A stretch of DNA of 64,000 nucleotides from Saprospiraceae bacterium (GTDB taxonomy: Bacteria; Bacteroidota; Bacteroidia; Chitinophagales; Saprospiraceae), in the NCBI GenBank assembly GCA_016714765.1, contig JADKCF010000006.1, forward strand, positions 186,001 through 250,000, read 5' to 3'. Within the stretch, counting starts at the first letter, position 1; every line of letters begins with the position of its first letter. The translations under genes and the position numbers were made by a program. The notes beneath the pieces are model-generated. The model made no database searches and was not told the origin of the DNA. It saw only the letters and a list, made by a program, of their open reading frames with translations. Positions 1 through 8,807 of this stretch are shown piece by piece.

Positions 1-939
1 AGTTATGGTGTTTTCTTCAGTTATTTGGGAGTAGCCCTGATCTCATTCTATACAGGTATAGTCAATACAAAATTTATCATTTATGACACCATTGTACTGA
101 TTGTTGTCAATTTGGTTTTAAACTATGTTTTAGTTTTTGGCAAATTCGGGGTCGAACCTATGGGTATTGCCGGGTCGGCTCTGGCAAGTACCATTGCAGA
201 AGTGGTAGCGTTTATTGTCTTCATTGCTTATATGATATGGGATAAAAACAACAGAAAATACGAACTCCTTAGCTTTCATCGCCTCAGCAGCAAGGATTTT
301 AATAATATGTTTAGTATTTCATTTCCAATAGTTTTCCAATCCATACTGGGTATTGGGGCATGGTTTCTGTTTTTTAGTTTTATCGAAAACGTCGGTAGTC
401 AGGAGCTCGAGATATCCAACCTGATGCGAACAGTATATCTCATCCTGTCCATACCTTGCTGGGGCTATTCAGCAGGTATTAATACTCTTGTAAGCAATTT
501 TATAGGTAACCGAAAACGGCAAGCCGTTATTCCAATGATCATCAAGACAGTAAAGATCAATCTTTTATCTACCATGCTGATCTCAATGCCTGTGCTTCTC
601 TTCCCTGAGTTTTTTTTATATCCTCTGTTTGGGAAAGAAGATATGTCTCTCATATTGTTGTCAAAGCCATATATGCCTGTGCTTTTTATCACACTGATGG
701 TATTTGGCGTGGGAGGTATTTTCATCAATGGCCTTATAGGTACAGGGCATACTAAAACAGCGCTCCGTATTCAGACTATATTTACCATCTTTTATATTAT
801 ATACACCTACCTGATGATAAAACACTGGTATTTTGGGCTTAGCTGGGCATGGGCTGCAGAGATTTTTTACTGGGCAGGCATTACCCTGATGTCCTTTTTA
901 TTTCTTAAATCAAAGAAATGGCATTTCCTTAAATTTTAG
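1..939 (+). CDS. MATE-family multidrug/cation exporter, C-terminal part (5' end outside window)
   Basis: The frame is open from base 1 to the stop at 937-939, so about 312 C-terminal residues are present and the start lies upstream of the window. The protein is strongly hydrophobic, with seven or eight predicted membrane helices separated by short basic loops. Stretches such as GIAGSALAST and NTLVSNFIGN are typical of the MATE (MatE, NorM/DinF) fold, which exports drugs or metabolites in exchange for Na+ or H+ across the inner membrane. A complete MATE protein has about 450 residues and 12 helices, so roughly one third is missing. The substrate cannot be told from the sequence. A polysaccharide-type flippase of the same superfamily is the main alternative. 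Confidence 0.8.
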   Translation, partial: SYGVFFSYLGVALISFYTGIVNTKFIIYDTIVLIVVNLVLNYVLVFGKFGVEPMGIAGSALASTIAEVVAFIVFIAYMIWDKNNRKYELLSFHRLSSKDFNNMFSISFPIVFQSILGIGAWFLFFSFIENVGSQELEISNLMRTVYLILSIPCWGYSAGINTLVSNFIGNRKRQAVIPMIIKTVKINLLSTMLISMPVLLFPEFFLYPLFGKEDMSLILLSKPYMPVLFITLMVFGVGGIFINGLIGTGHTKTALRIQTIFTIFYIIYTYLMIKHWYFGLSWAWAAEIFYWAGITLMSFLFLKSKKWHFLKF

Positions 940-1076
940 ATTGAGTCCAAACATTTTTTTGAATATCTTACTTTTTGAACAACTTTTTTGTTGAAAATAT
1001 TATTTAAATTATAATATATCAGCTTCTGATGATAGCTTTGATTCGATTAATTACCCAATTAAAATAGTGATGTAGT

Positions 1077-1691
1077 ATGCAGAGAATATTTTTTCATGAT
1101 AAAAATCCTAATAAACGCGATTTAAAAGAAATTGCCGATCGTATCAATAATGGCGAAATAGTCATATTTCCCACTGACACAATATATGCACTCGGATGCC
1201 TAATGACCAATAAACCAGGTATTGAACGTATATGTCGGATCCTGGAGAAAAAAGAAAAACAGGCAAAGATGTCTCTTATTTGTTCTAATATCAGTTCTAT
1301 TTCGCAGTACACGCAGCAAATCGACAACAATGTTTTTAAGACTATGAAACGTTATTTGCCGGGCCCTTACACTTTTATACTTAAGTCAAATAATTATGTG
1401 CAAAAATTCTTCAAGAACAACAAAGAAGAAATAGGTGTGCGAATACCTGAAAATGAAATTTTAAATGGCTTGCACGAATTTCTGACTGCACCCCTGATAT
1501 CCACCTCACTCAACACAGAAGATGGGATACAGAAATATTTTACTGACCCGGATGAAATAGAACAAACCTTTCAGCATAAAGTAGATATATTATTAGATGG
1601 CGGAATGGGAGACACAGTCGAATCAACAGTACTGGATTGTACCGGGACTGAAATCGAACTCATAAGAGAAGGTAAAGGGCCTGTGGAATAG
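1077..1691 (+). CDS. Sua5/YciO/YrdC-family protein (threonylcarbamoyl-AMP synthase-like)
   Basis: This is a 204-residue single-domain YrdC fold. The segment IVIFPTDTIYALGC near residues 28-41 is the classic nucleotide and substrate loop, followed by KEKQAKMSLIC, a variant of the K-R-x(2)-K-P region, and by LPGPYTFIL and GVRIPEN. Family members make threonylcarbamoyl-AMP for t6A37 modification of tRNA. The length, without the extra C-terminal Sua5 domain, and the KxxKMSLI variant are closer to the YciO branch, whose activity is weaker or different, so the exact role is uncertain. The ATG at 1077 is the first in frame. The gene is convergent with mqnC, with only 11 bases between the stops. Confidence 0.85.
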   Translation: MQRIFFHDKNPNKRDLKEIADRINNGEIVIFPTDTIYALGCLMTNKPGIERICRILEKKEKQAKMSLICSNISSISQYTQQIDNNVFKTMKRYLPGPYTFILKSNNYVQKFFKNNKEEIGVRIPENEILNGLHEFLTAPLISTSLNTEDGIQKYFTDPDEIEQTFQHKVDILLDGGMGDTVESTVLDCTGTEIELIREGKGPVE

Positions 1692-1702
1692 TAGGCTATT
1701 GC

Positions 1703-2851
1703 TTAGTCTACCAGCATTTTCTCTTTGTCCAGTTGTTGTTGTTTGATGTGGGCGGGTACGTTTCTGAATTCATACTGCTGATTGCGGAGTTGTGGTATAT
1801 AACCTGCCTCCCTGATTGCGTTTTGTATGCCATCTGCTGTAAATCGGAATGCAGCCCCTGCTGCTGACACTACATTTTCTTCGATCATGATGCTGCCAAA
1901 ATCATTGGCGCCAGCATGCAGACAGAGCTGTGCAATTTTTTTACCTACTGTCAGCCAGGATGCCTGTATATTGATGATATTTGGCAACATGATTCTGCTC
2001 ATGGCAATCATTCTGATATATTCGTCACCTGTACATTGGTTGCGCGCGCGTTTTATTTTTTTCAATATGGTGTCCTCATCCATAAAAGGCCATGGAATGA
2101 ATGCCAAAAATCCCTTGGCATGGGCCGGTTTTTCGCTCTGCACCTGTCTCAATGCCACAAAATGCTCCATCCTTTCCATATTGGTCTCGATATGTCCAAA
2201 CATCATAGTCGCAGATGTCGTTATATCCAGTTGATGGGCAGCCCTCATGACATCCAGCCACTCCTGTCCTCCACACTTGCCTTTGGAAATCAACCTCCTC
2301 ACCCTATCGTCCAGGATTTCAGCTCCGGCTCCCGGCAAGGAGTCAAGCCCTGCTTCCTTGAGCGCTTGCAACACTTCAGTGTGCGTGGACTTCTCCAACT
2401 TAGTGATGTGTGCTATCTCAGGTGGACCCAAGGCATGAAGCTTCAGATTTGGGTATAGACTTTTCAATTCTTTAAACAGCTGTACATAGTAATCCAATCC
2501 CAAATCCGGGTGGTGGCCTCCCTGTAAGAGCAACTGTTCGCCACCATACATGAATGTCTCTTCGATTTTTTGCTTGTATTCTTCTATGGAAGTGATATAT
2601 GACTCTTCATGACCAGGCCTCCTGTAAAAATTGCAGAATTTACAATTGGCAATGCACACATTTGTAGTGTTGGAGTTGCGGTCGATGATCCAAGTCACAT
2701 TTTTGCCGGGGACATGCTGTTGTCTGATACGATCTCCCGCATACATGAGCTCGGTCACAGGGGCATTTTCGAAAAGGAAAAGACCTTCTTCTGCACTTAG
2801 AAACTCAAGGTTGATTGCTTTTTGCAATAAATCAGATATAATGTATGACAT
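1703..2851 (-). CDS. mqnC: Cyclic dehypoxanthinyl futalosine synthase (radical SAM), menaquinone biosynthesis
   Basis: Radical SAM enzyme of the futalosine route to menaquinone, converting dehypoxanthine futalosine to its cyclic form. The chosen start, MSYIISDLL, gives 382 residues. The [4Fe-4S]-binding cysteines are C66, C70 and C73 (CIANCKFC). The motifs LLQGGHHP, DSLPGAGAEIL and TTSATMMFGH are characteristic of MqnC rather than of MqnE. An ATG ten codons upstream is possible but adds an unconserved tail. No other mqn gene is adjacent, but MenG, which methylates the resulting demethylmenaquinone, is encoded at 22.6-23.3 kb. Together they imply that menaquinone is the respiratory quinone. 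Confidence 0.92.
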   Translation of the reverse strand: MSYIISDLLQKAINLEFLSAEEGLFLFENAPVTELMYAGDRIRQQHVPGKNVTWIIDRNSNTTNVCIANCKFCNFYRRPGHEESYITSIEEYKQKIEETFMYGGEQLLLQGGHHPDLGLDYYVQLFKELKSLYPNLKLHALGPPEIAHITKLEKSTHTEVLQALKEAGLDSLPGAGAEILDDRVRRLISKGKCGGQEWLDVMRAAHQLDITTSATMMFGHIETNMERMEHFVALRQVQSEKPAHAKGFLAFIPWPFMDEDTILKKIKRARNQCTGDEYIRMIAMSRIMLPNIINIQASWLTVGKKIAQLCLHAGANDFGSIMIEENVVSAAGAAFRFTADGIQNAIREAGYIPQLRNQQYEFRNVPAHIKQQQLDKEKMLVD

Positions 2852-3062
2852 AAAGATTTTAAATATGTGTGTACCTAACAAACGAGAGATAAATTAGTTG
2901 GCAATAAAATATTAAAGTTTACCCAAGATTCAGCTTCAGTTGCGAAATGTTCCTTACCAATCAGAATATACTTTTGATATCAAAATAGAATTATGGTATT
3001 CACATTTCTAATTCAATCATTCGGGCATTAGTTTATTACAGATATATGCAGATACGCATCAG

Positions 3063-3755
3063 CTAATTAGAAATTCTGTGTGATTGTACTTTATTATCTA
3101 ATAGATTTTTGATCTCATAGATGTCGTAATTATTAAAATTTAAAGTCCAAAAATCATTGTCTTCGTTGTATATTCTTAAAACAATCTGGGAGTGAGCGCA
3201 TAGTTCTTTGAGTTCTTGCGATGGTATTCTTATCCGATTTTTCGTCACAAGATAGCTTACTGCGCTTACTCTTTGCCTATTGTTTGTGACAGGTACCATT
3301 TCGTTTACAACTTGTATCTCAGTTTTTGTCTCAGTTACAGGTACATCATTTACAGTGCTTTGTACCGTGGTTGTCACGGCACATGGGTAGTTCTATTTTC
3401 ATAACTTGTATATGAATTATTTGATACCACGTTTTCAGATATAGGTGTACTTCTAATATTTTCTAGGTTGTAACTATTTTTTGTTCCCGCGAGTAAAAAT
3501 ATTTCTTGAAAGGGAGCTTCAAAGCGATTGATTGGTTTTGACCAGTCAACAAATTCTGGATTAACATTTGATTTCAAATCAAACTAAATCTTGGGATATC
3601 TTTCCTAATTGTGAGGATTGGCCTTATTGAATTCCTAAATATGTCTTTGTGTTTTTTACATAGTCATTTACCAATCTTACTGAAGGACTTGATAAAGTAT
3701 TACAAGAGTATAAGAATACCAAAATAAAAAAAGTAAAAATTAAATTTGGTTTCAT
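3063..3755 (-). pseudogene. Probable broken lipoprotein gene (three fragments)
   Basis: Three short minus-strand frames follow each other closely. The first (3624-3755) begins MKPNLIFTFFILVFLYSC, a lipoprotein signal peptide with a lipobox, and stops after 43 codons. The second (3374-3577) has no ATG and is open only from a stop to a stop. The third (3063-3377) overlaps it by four bases (GTGA) and begins with GTG. None looks like a complete protein alone. Together they would make a lipoprotein of roughly 220 residues. Decay, or sequencing indels like those elsewhere in this window, would explain the pattern. I recognise no family, and the joining of the three pieces is inference. Confidence 0.4.
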
Positions 3756-3900
3756 GACTAAGAATTTTAAGATTGATAAATATTTTTTAAAATGTTGCAA
3801 CTCATATTCAGGCATTCCATCTGCCCAAGATCAACAATTACTTTTAATCCAATCCTTCTATGGCGTATCTAAAAATAAAATTAGGCTGGATAATACCAAA

Positions 3901-4107
3901 TTATAGTTCACAGGAGTAATTCAGAAAAAATAGAGTCAGAATCCTCAAAAATTCAATTTTTATAGAATCAGATTGAGATTGAATATCATCTATCTCTTGG
4001 TATAAACTATTCTTATTAAAATTACCAGACGTGGGTAAAGACATAAGTTCATCTGTGTAAATGCACATGAAAAATACAGCACATAGTATTGATAAATGTA
4101 GTTTCAT
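3901..4107 (-). CDS. Small secreted hypothetical protein
   Basis: A 68-residue frame starting MKLHLSILCAVFFMCIYT, which reads as a Sec signal peptide, followed by a short polar region and a hydrophobic end (ILTLFFLNYSCEL). No family is recognised. It lies in an AT-rich stretch that also holds the broken lipoprotein gene, and it could itself be a fragment. The ATG and signal-like N-terminus are the only support for it being real. Confidence 0.3.
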   Translation of the reverse strand: MKLHLSILCAVFFMCIYTDELMSLPTSGNFNKNSLYQEIDDIQSQSDSIKIEFLRILTLFFLNYSCEL

Positions 4108-4262
4108 AATATTGATTTAAATATAGTTATATGTTAAATAAAATTTAATATTAATTCATATCTTTTAGTTATGCAAATATTTTCAAACTAAATCCAAAAA
4201 ATAGCACTAATTTTAGTTTTTTCAATAAAAATTATAATTTACTTTGTTAAAATTACTAATAC

Positions 4263-5102
4263 TTACTTCGTATCCTTTTTTACCACATTGATACCGTTTT
4301 CATTCACTTCGTATAAATCACCATTATTATAGATAATGAATTTTAACCCTTCTTTTTGCATGGTTATTGGAAAAGCTAGCATTTGCCTTTCTTTAAACTT
4401 GATGGAATAGTTTTTTAAACCAGTAGGCGTGTAATAAGTCACATTTCTGCCATCAAACTGAAAAGATCGGATATCTGATGCCTCAAAATGATGCATGTAC
4501 TGTCCCATATTATCGAATATATAAAACCCCTTGCTTTTATCGCAAAGCACTACAAAATTCCCTTTCTCTCTGATATCGTTTATTTTCACATCTGACATCC
4601 CAAAATCATTGACATTAGAAGTTTCGTAGATGACCGTTCCATTGTCTTTTATCTTCAGAAGTTTAAATTGTGTGGGTTCGAACACCCAAAGGTTACCATC
4701 GTTTGTCACTCCGGCAGCACTGATATCAGCAAATTTATCAGCTAGGTTCAATTCATTGATAACCGTAAGCGTGTTGTCAAAAATTTTAATCTGATTGAAA
4801 TCATCATAAAAAACGACTATTCTCAAAGGATTGGTTACGTCTACAGAAGAAACAGAACCACTTTTTTTATTGGCATATCTGTATTGCTCATTGTAATCTG
4901 GCTTAAAGTTGATAATTCTGTTTTTGTCATCCACCACATAAATTCTGCCGAGATTATCTACCTCCGCCAGCTGGACAGGAATGTTTATGTCAAAATTCGC
5001 TTTGGGCTCATTTGAATCCACAACTTTTTTTGTGGAGGTGCAAGAAAAAAAGGCCGATACAGTCACACAAATTAAAAACCTGATGTTAAATGACATTTTC
5101 AT
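4263..5102 (-). CDS. Lipoprotein with beta-propeller-like (NHL/YVTN-type) repeats
   Basis: The N-terminus contains a signal peptide ending in the lipobox FFSCTS, with lipidation predicted about residue 21, so the mature protein is membrane-anchored in the envelope. The rest has repeated patterns such as DNLGRIYVVDDKNRI, DGNLWVFEPTQFKLLKI and NNGDLYEVNENG, alternating strand and turn as in a six- or seven-bladed propeller. Similar proteins of about 280 residues are common in Bacteroidota. It sits 32 bases downstream of the LpxH-like gene in the same direction and may be cotranscribed with it. The role is unknown. ATG codons at 5102 and 5096 are both possible starts. Confidence 0.65.
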   Translation of the reverse strand: MKMSFNIRFLICVTVSAFFSCTSTKKVVDSNEPKANFDINIPVQLAEVDNLGRIYVVDDKNRIINFKPDYNEQYRYANKKSGSVSSVDVTNPLRIVVFYDDFNQIKIFDNTLTVINELNLADKFADISAAGVTNDGNLWVFEPTQFKLLKIKDNGTVIYETSNVNDFGMSDVKINDIREKGNFVVLCDKSKGFYIFDNMGQYMHHFEASDIRSFQFDGRNVTYYTPTGLKNYSIKFKERQMLAFPITMQKEGLKFIIYNNGDLYEVNENGINVVKKDTK

Positions 5103-5134
5103 TGGAGTTTTATTATAAACAAGTGGTATTCAAA

Positions 5135-5905
5135 CTACATACCATATATTTTATCCAGTTCCGAATCAAAAAAATTTAAACTAAAAGTCTGGCCATCCCA
5201 GACACCATAAGAGCATGCATACATCCATTCGCCAAGATTGATATAATGACTTTTTTTATTTTTGAGTGCATAATTCACAGGCAAATGTCTGTGCCCAAAA
5301 ATATAATAATCTATGTCAAAGGACTGTGAATGGTTTTCAGCAAACTGGACCAGCCATTCTCGGGACGGATCGTTGAAAGGATCTTCATCCCCGGTGTACT
5401 GCCGGCTTTTCACACTAAAGTACTTCATCATAGCCAGACCGATATCCGGATGAATCATACCGAAAGCTGCCTGACACCATTTATTATTGAATACATTTTT
5501 TATAAATTTATAGCCATGATCTCCCGGCCCCAATCCATCACCATGGCCTATGAAAAAAGTTTTGCCTTTCAGATTTTCGGTGATTGGTTGGGAGTAAATA
5601 GGTATGCCGAATTCATCATATAAATACCTGAACATCCACATATCGTGATTTCCCTTAAAAAAGTGAATGGGGATCCCGGCATCTCTCAATTCCGCCAGCT
5701 TACCAAATAATCTGGAAAATCCTTTGGGTATGGTTTTTTTATACTCAAACCAATGATCAAAAACGTCTCCCACAAGATAGAGTGCCTCCATGTCGTCAGA
5801 AATGCTGTCCATCCATCTGACAATTTTTTTTTCTCTCTCCGATGAAGATATGAGAGCATCAACACCTAAATGAAAGTCTGAAGCGAAATAAATCTTTTTT
5901 GACAT
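5135..5905 (-). CDS. lpxH: UDP-2,3-diacylglucosamine diphosphatase-like metallophosphoesterase
   Basis: Calcineurin-like phosphoesterase of the LpxH family, which removes UMP from UDP-2,3-diacylglucosamine to give lipid X in lipid A synthesis at the cytoplasmic face of the inner membrane. Starting at MSKKIYFAS (256 residues), the metal-binding motifs appear in order: D10-x-H12 (SDFHLG), GDVFDHW, GNHDMWM, GHGDGLGPGD and GHRH. The GDGLGPGD stretch is typical of the Bacteroidota form. A start 17 codons further upstream would overlap the dioxygenase gene with unconserved sequence, so it is rejected. The gap to the preceding dioxygenase gene is 8 bases, which suggests an operon. LpxH activity is inferred from family motifs only. 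Confidence 0.85.
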   Translation of the reverse strand: MSKKIYFASDFHLGVDALISSSEREKKIVRWMDSISDDMEALYLVGDVFDHWFEYKKTIPKGFSRLFGKLAELRDAGIPIHFFKGNHDMWMFRYLYDEFGIPIYSQPITENLKGKTFFIGHGDGLGPGDHGYKFIKNVFNNKWCQAAFGMIHPDIGLAMMKYFSVKSRQYTGDEDPFNDPSREWLVQFAENHSQSFDIDYYIFGHRHLPVNYALKNKKSHYINLGEWMYACSYGVWDGQTFSLNFFDSELDKIYGM

Positions 5906-5913
5906 AATGATGA

Positions 5914-6444
5914 TTACCCTACAAATCGTTTGTCTGCCTCCATGACATGTCCACATTCAGGGCATCGTCTCAGTTCTTCAGAATTATAAAAATCTCTGAA
6001 TCTGGGAAAAAAGTCCTTTTCAATGTTTTCCAAATGAAAATAAGATTCGTGAAGTTTATTGTTGCAGTTTTCACAATACCACAACAAACCATCTCTTTCC
6101 TGACCTGTGCGCTTGAGCTCAATGACCAGGCCGATCGAGCCTTCAGACCGGATGGGTGAATGCGGCACACGGGCTGGCAAAAGAAACATTTCTCCCTCCT
6201 TAATAGAAATATCTACAGGTTTGTTGTCCTCCTGAATTCTCACTATGATGTCTCCTTCGAGTTGATAGAAAAGCTCCTCTGTCTCATTATAATGATAATC
6301 CTTTCGGGCATTCGGACCGGCTACCACCATGACGATATAATCACCGGCATCTTTGTAAAGGTTGCGATTGCCTACCGGAGGCTTAAGTTCATGACGATTT
6401 TCGTCTATCCACTTTTTAAGGTTAAAGGGTCTTGTAATGGCCAT
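5914..6444 (-). CDS. nbaC: 3-hydroxyanthranilate 3,4-dioxygenase
   Basis: Cupin dioxygenase of 176 residues that opens the ring of 3-hydroxyanthranilate, the step leading to quinolinate in the kynurenine route to NAD. The catalytic iron ligands H51, E57 and H95 and the substrate-binding arginines R47 and R99 are all present at the positions known for the bacterial enzyme. A second rubredoxin-like iron site is also complete, with C124/C127 and C161/C164 (YCENC, RCPEC). The length matches the bacterial family. It is probably cotranscribed with the LpxH-like gene 8 bases downstream. No other kynurenine gene is in the window. Confidence 0.95.
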   Translation of the reverse strand: MAITRPFNLKKWIDENRHELKPPVGNRNLYKDAGDYIVMVVAGPNARKDYHYNETEELFYQLEGDIIVRIQEDNKPVDISIKEGEMFLLPARVPHSPIRSEGSIGLVIELKRTGQERDGLLWYCENCNNKLHESYFHLENIEKDFFPRFRDFYNSEELRRCPECGHVMEADKRFVG

Positions 6445-6680
6445 GTTATGATTTTAGATACAAAATAACTGAAAATTAATCAGAAAATTACCTCATTGGG
6501 ATTAAATTTTATTACCACTCATGTAGCAGTAGATATTTATGCATCTTTCGATGAGCTTTCACAAGTACATAGGGAGCTGTTTGGCGAATTCAAACATATG
6601 ACCAATATCAGGGCAGAATTTTTAAGATTAGTTTTCAGATTAACTATATTTTTAGTTTCTTGCACCAAAATTAAATATTC

Positions 6681-7412
6681 ATGCACAGAGAAATCCAATC
6701 CTGGTATAGCCCATCCCTGAACCGAAATATGGAAATAGTAGAATATGGCCATTTCGGGCCTGCCATCTTGCTTTTGCCTACAGCAGCTGCAGACTACCTT
6801 GAATATGAACGTTTTTTGCTGATAGATGCTATTGCCAAATACATAAACGGAGGAAAAGTAAAGGTATACTCCATCAATTCTATCAATAATGAAAGTTGGC
6901 TCAATAATAAAATTGACGGGCGAACCAAAGTGCACAGACATAATCAATTCAATCACTATGTCTACCATGAGGTTATCCCATTTATCAAGGGGCGAACAAG
7001 TAAAGACACCCCTGTATATACATGTGGAGCATCCTTCGGAGCGCTTCATGCTGCCAATCTGTTTTTCAAAAATCCTTGGGCTGTCAGAGGGTGTATATCC
7101 ATGTCAGGGCTATATGATCTGGGCGCATACACAAAAAGTTACTGGGATGATGATGTATACTGGAACAGTCCGATGCATTATCTCAAAGACCTCAATGATG
7201 ACTTTCATCTGGAGATGATCAGAAACTCCAACCACATACATATCCTTACAGGCTCAGGAGACTATGAAGATCCGAACGGTTCCAGGCATCTTTCAGGCCT
7301 ATTACATCATCGTGGTATACCTCACAACCTGGATGTATGGGGCTATGACATCAAGCATGACTGGCCTACCTGGAGGGCTATGCTACCCTATTTGCTGGAG
7401 TCCAAATTTTAA
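6681..7412 (+). CDS. Esterase D/PHB-depolymerase-like alpha/beta hydrolase
   Basis: A 243-residue alpha/beta hydrolase without a signal peptide, so probably cytoplasmic. The nucleophile elbow C-G-A-S-F-G places the catalytic serine at S118. Candidate acid and histidine residues lie in LTGSGDYEDPNG and DIKHDWPTW near the C-terminus. The family (putative esterase, COG4947-like) contains proteins of this size with an SLNRNMEI-type beginning. The substrate is unknown. The ATG at 6681 is preceded by an AT-rich leader. The gene ends directly against the stop of recF on the opposite strand, with no base between them. Confidence 0.75.
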   Translation: MHREIQSWYSPSLNRNMEIVEYGHFGPAILLLPTAAADYLEYERFLLIDAIAKYINGGKVKVYSINSINNESWLNNKIDGRTKVHRHNQFNHYVYHEVIPFIKGRTSKDTPVYTCGASFGALHAANLFFKNPWAVRGCISMSGLYDLGAYTKSYWDDDVYWNSPMHYLKDLNDDFHLEMIRNSNHIHILTGSGDYEDPNGSRHLSGLLHHRGIPHNLDVWGYDIKHDWPTWRAMLPYLLESKF

Positions 7413-8525
7413 TCACTCCATTGCTCGAATATCTATCTGCCCATTGTCTACGTAAAATATACTGTAGCTGCTATCCAGCTCGTCAATGATATTTTTGATC
7501 CTGTCAGCATTGGTGTCAGTGATGAAAACTTGTCCGAAATTCTGCTTTATAAGCATTCTGAGCAGATGTCTCACTCGTGACTGGTCCAGTTTATCAAAAA
7601 TATCATCCAGTAGTAAAACAGGTTTTTTACCTGAATTGATCTCCATGATTTTGTACTGGGTGAGCTTAAGCGACAGTACAAAGGATTTGAGCTGACCTTG
7701 GGAAGCAAAATTTTTTAAAGGTTCTCCATTCATTAAAAACAACAAATCATCCTTATGAATGCCTTGAGTAGTTCTTGCCAGCAACCTGTCTTTTTCGACA
7801 TGCTCTGCCATCAATAGTCTTAGATTTCCATTGGCCAGTTGACTGGAATATTCAATGCTGCAGGACTCACGGTGCTCTGATATTTCGCCATATGTTTCGG
7901 CTACTACAGGGCTCATCTGCCTGACTTGTTTATCCCTGCTCTCAAATATTCTCATGGCTGGATCGTACATGGCAACGGTCATAGACTCCAGCAGCAATGA
8001 GTCAAAGTACGTTTTGTCTGCAAAAGCTTTCAGCAGAGCATTTCTTTGTTTGAGAAGGTGTGTGTAAGTAATCAGATCATCCAGATATGACCTGTCCGTT
8101 TGCACTATTGTATTATTGAGGAAATTGCGCCTTTCTTCACTTCCCTCCATCATCAGATGTATATCATCAGGAGCAATGATGACACACAAAAACCTTCCTA
8201 CATGGTCGCTGATTTTTTCAACTTTTTTACCCGAAATTTCGATTTCCTTTCTGTTACCGGGTTTTGACTTTACTATTACAATATCTGAAGCGTCATCTGC
8301 CGTAAAAACGCCTTCCAGTCTGAAAAAATCTGTCCCTTGCTGTAGCACCATTCTGTCTCCTGATGAAAAATAGCTCTTACCTAGGCACAAGTAGTACAGT
8401 GCATCCAGCACATTGGTCTTCCCGGCACCATTGTGTCCAACCAGCGCATTGAGCCTGGGATGAAACACCATTTTTGCTCCTGAATAATTGCGAAAATGAG
8501 TGAGCTTGGCGGAATCTATGGTCAA
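7413..8525 (-). CDS. recF: DNA replication and repair protein RecF
   Basis: SMC-like ATPase that binds gapped DNA and helps RecOR load RecA. With the TTG start at 8525 the protein has 370 residues, and its N-terminus (TIDSAKLTHFRNY) matches the conserved RecF beginning. The Walker A motif is G30-x-N-G-A-G-K-T37. The signature region FASQGQLKSFVLSLKL and the Walker B motif PVLLLDDIFDKLD are intact. An ATG at 8564 would add 13 unconserved residues and is less likely. recF here is not next to dnaA or dnaN, which is common in Bacteroidota. It is convergent with the esterase gene. Confidence 0.95.
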   Translation of the reverse strand: MTIDSAKLTHFRNYSGAKMVFHPRLNALVGHNGAGKTNVLDALYYLCLGKSYFSSGDRMVLQQGTDFFRLEGVFTADDASDIVIVKSKPGNRKEIEISGKKVEKISDHVGRFLCVIIAPDDIHLMMEGSEERRNFLNNTIVQTDRSYLDDLITYTHLLKQRNALLKAFADKTYFDSLLLESMTVAMYDPAMRIFESRDKQVRQMSPVVAETYGEISEHRESCSIEYSSQLANGNLRLLMAEHVEKDRLLARTTQGIHKDDLLFLMNGEPLKNFASQGQLKSFVLSLKLTQYKIMEINSGKKPVLLLDDIFDKLDQSRVRHLLRMLIKQNFGQVFITDTNADRIKNIIDELDSSYSIFYVDNGQIDIRAME

Positions 8526-8775
8526 CTTTCTTTTATTTAATACGAGCAAAGATAAAAATATCAAACCAATTGTCCCCGGAAAACATTACTATACAGAGAA
8601 TTATAATAAATTTGCAACAGAATGAGCACTTTGGGCCAAAATATGGAATAAATCGTTGGTTTGATTATAAAGTAAAAAAGAACAGTTGGTACAATGATCA
8701 AGACTGTTGGATATTAAAAAAATCATAAATTATCTAGTCTCAGTCTAAAATACATTAATCACATGACAAATTTCA

Positions 8776-8783
8776 TAATTTTG
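8776..8783 (+). promoter_or_regulatory. Bacteroidota -7 promoter element upstream of lptF
   Basis: TAATTTTG matches the TAnnTTTG -7 consensus and ends 24 bases before the TTG start of the LptF-like gene. No convincing -33 TTG was found, so this is a candidate only. Confidence 0.4.
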
Positions 8784-8807
8784 CGACTATAACCATATTC
8801 AAAAGCA

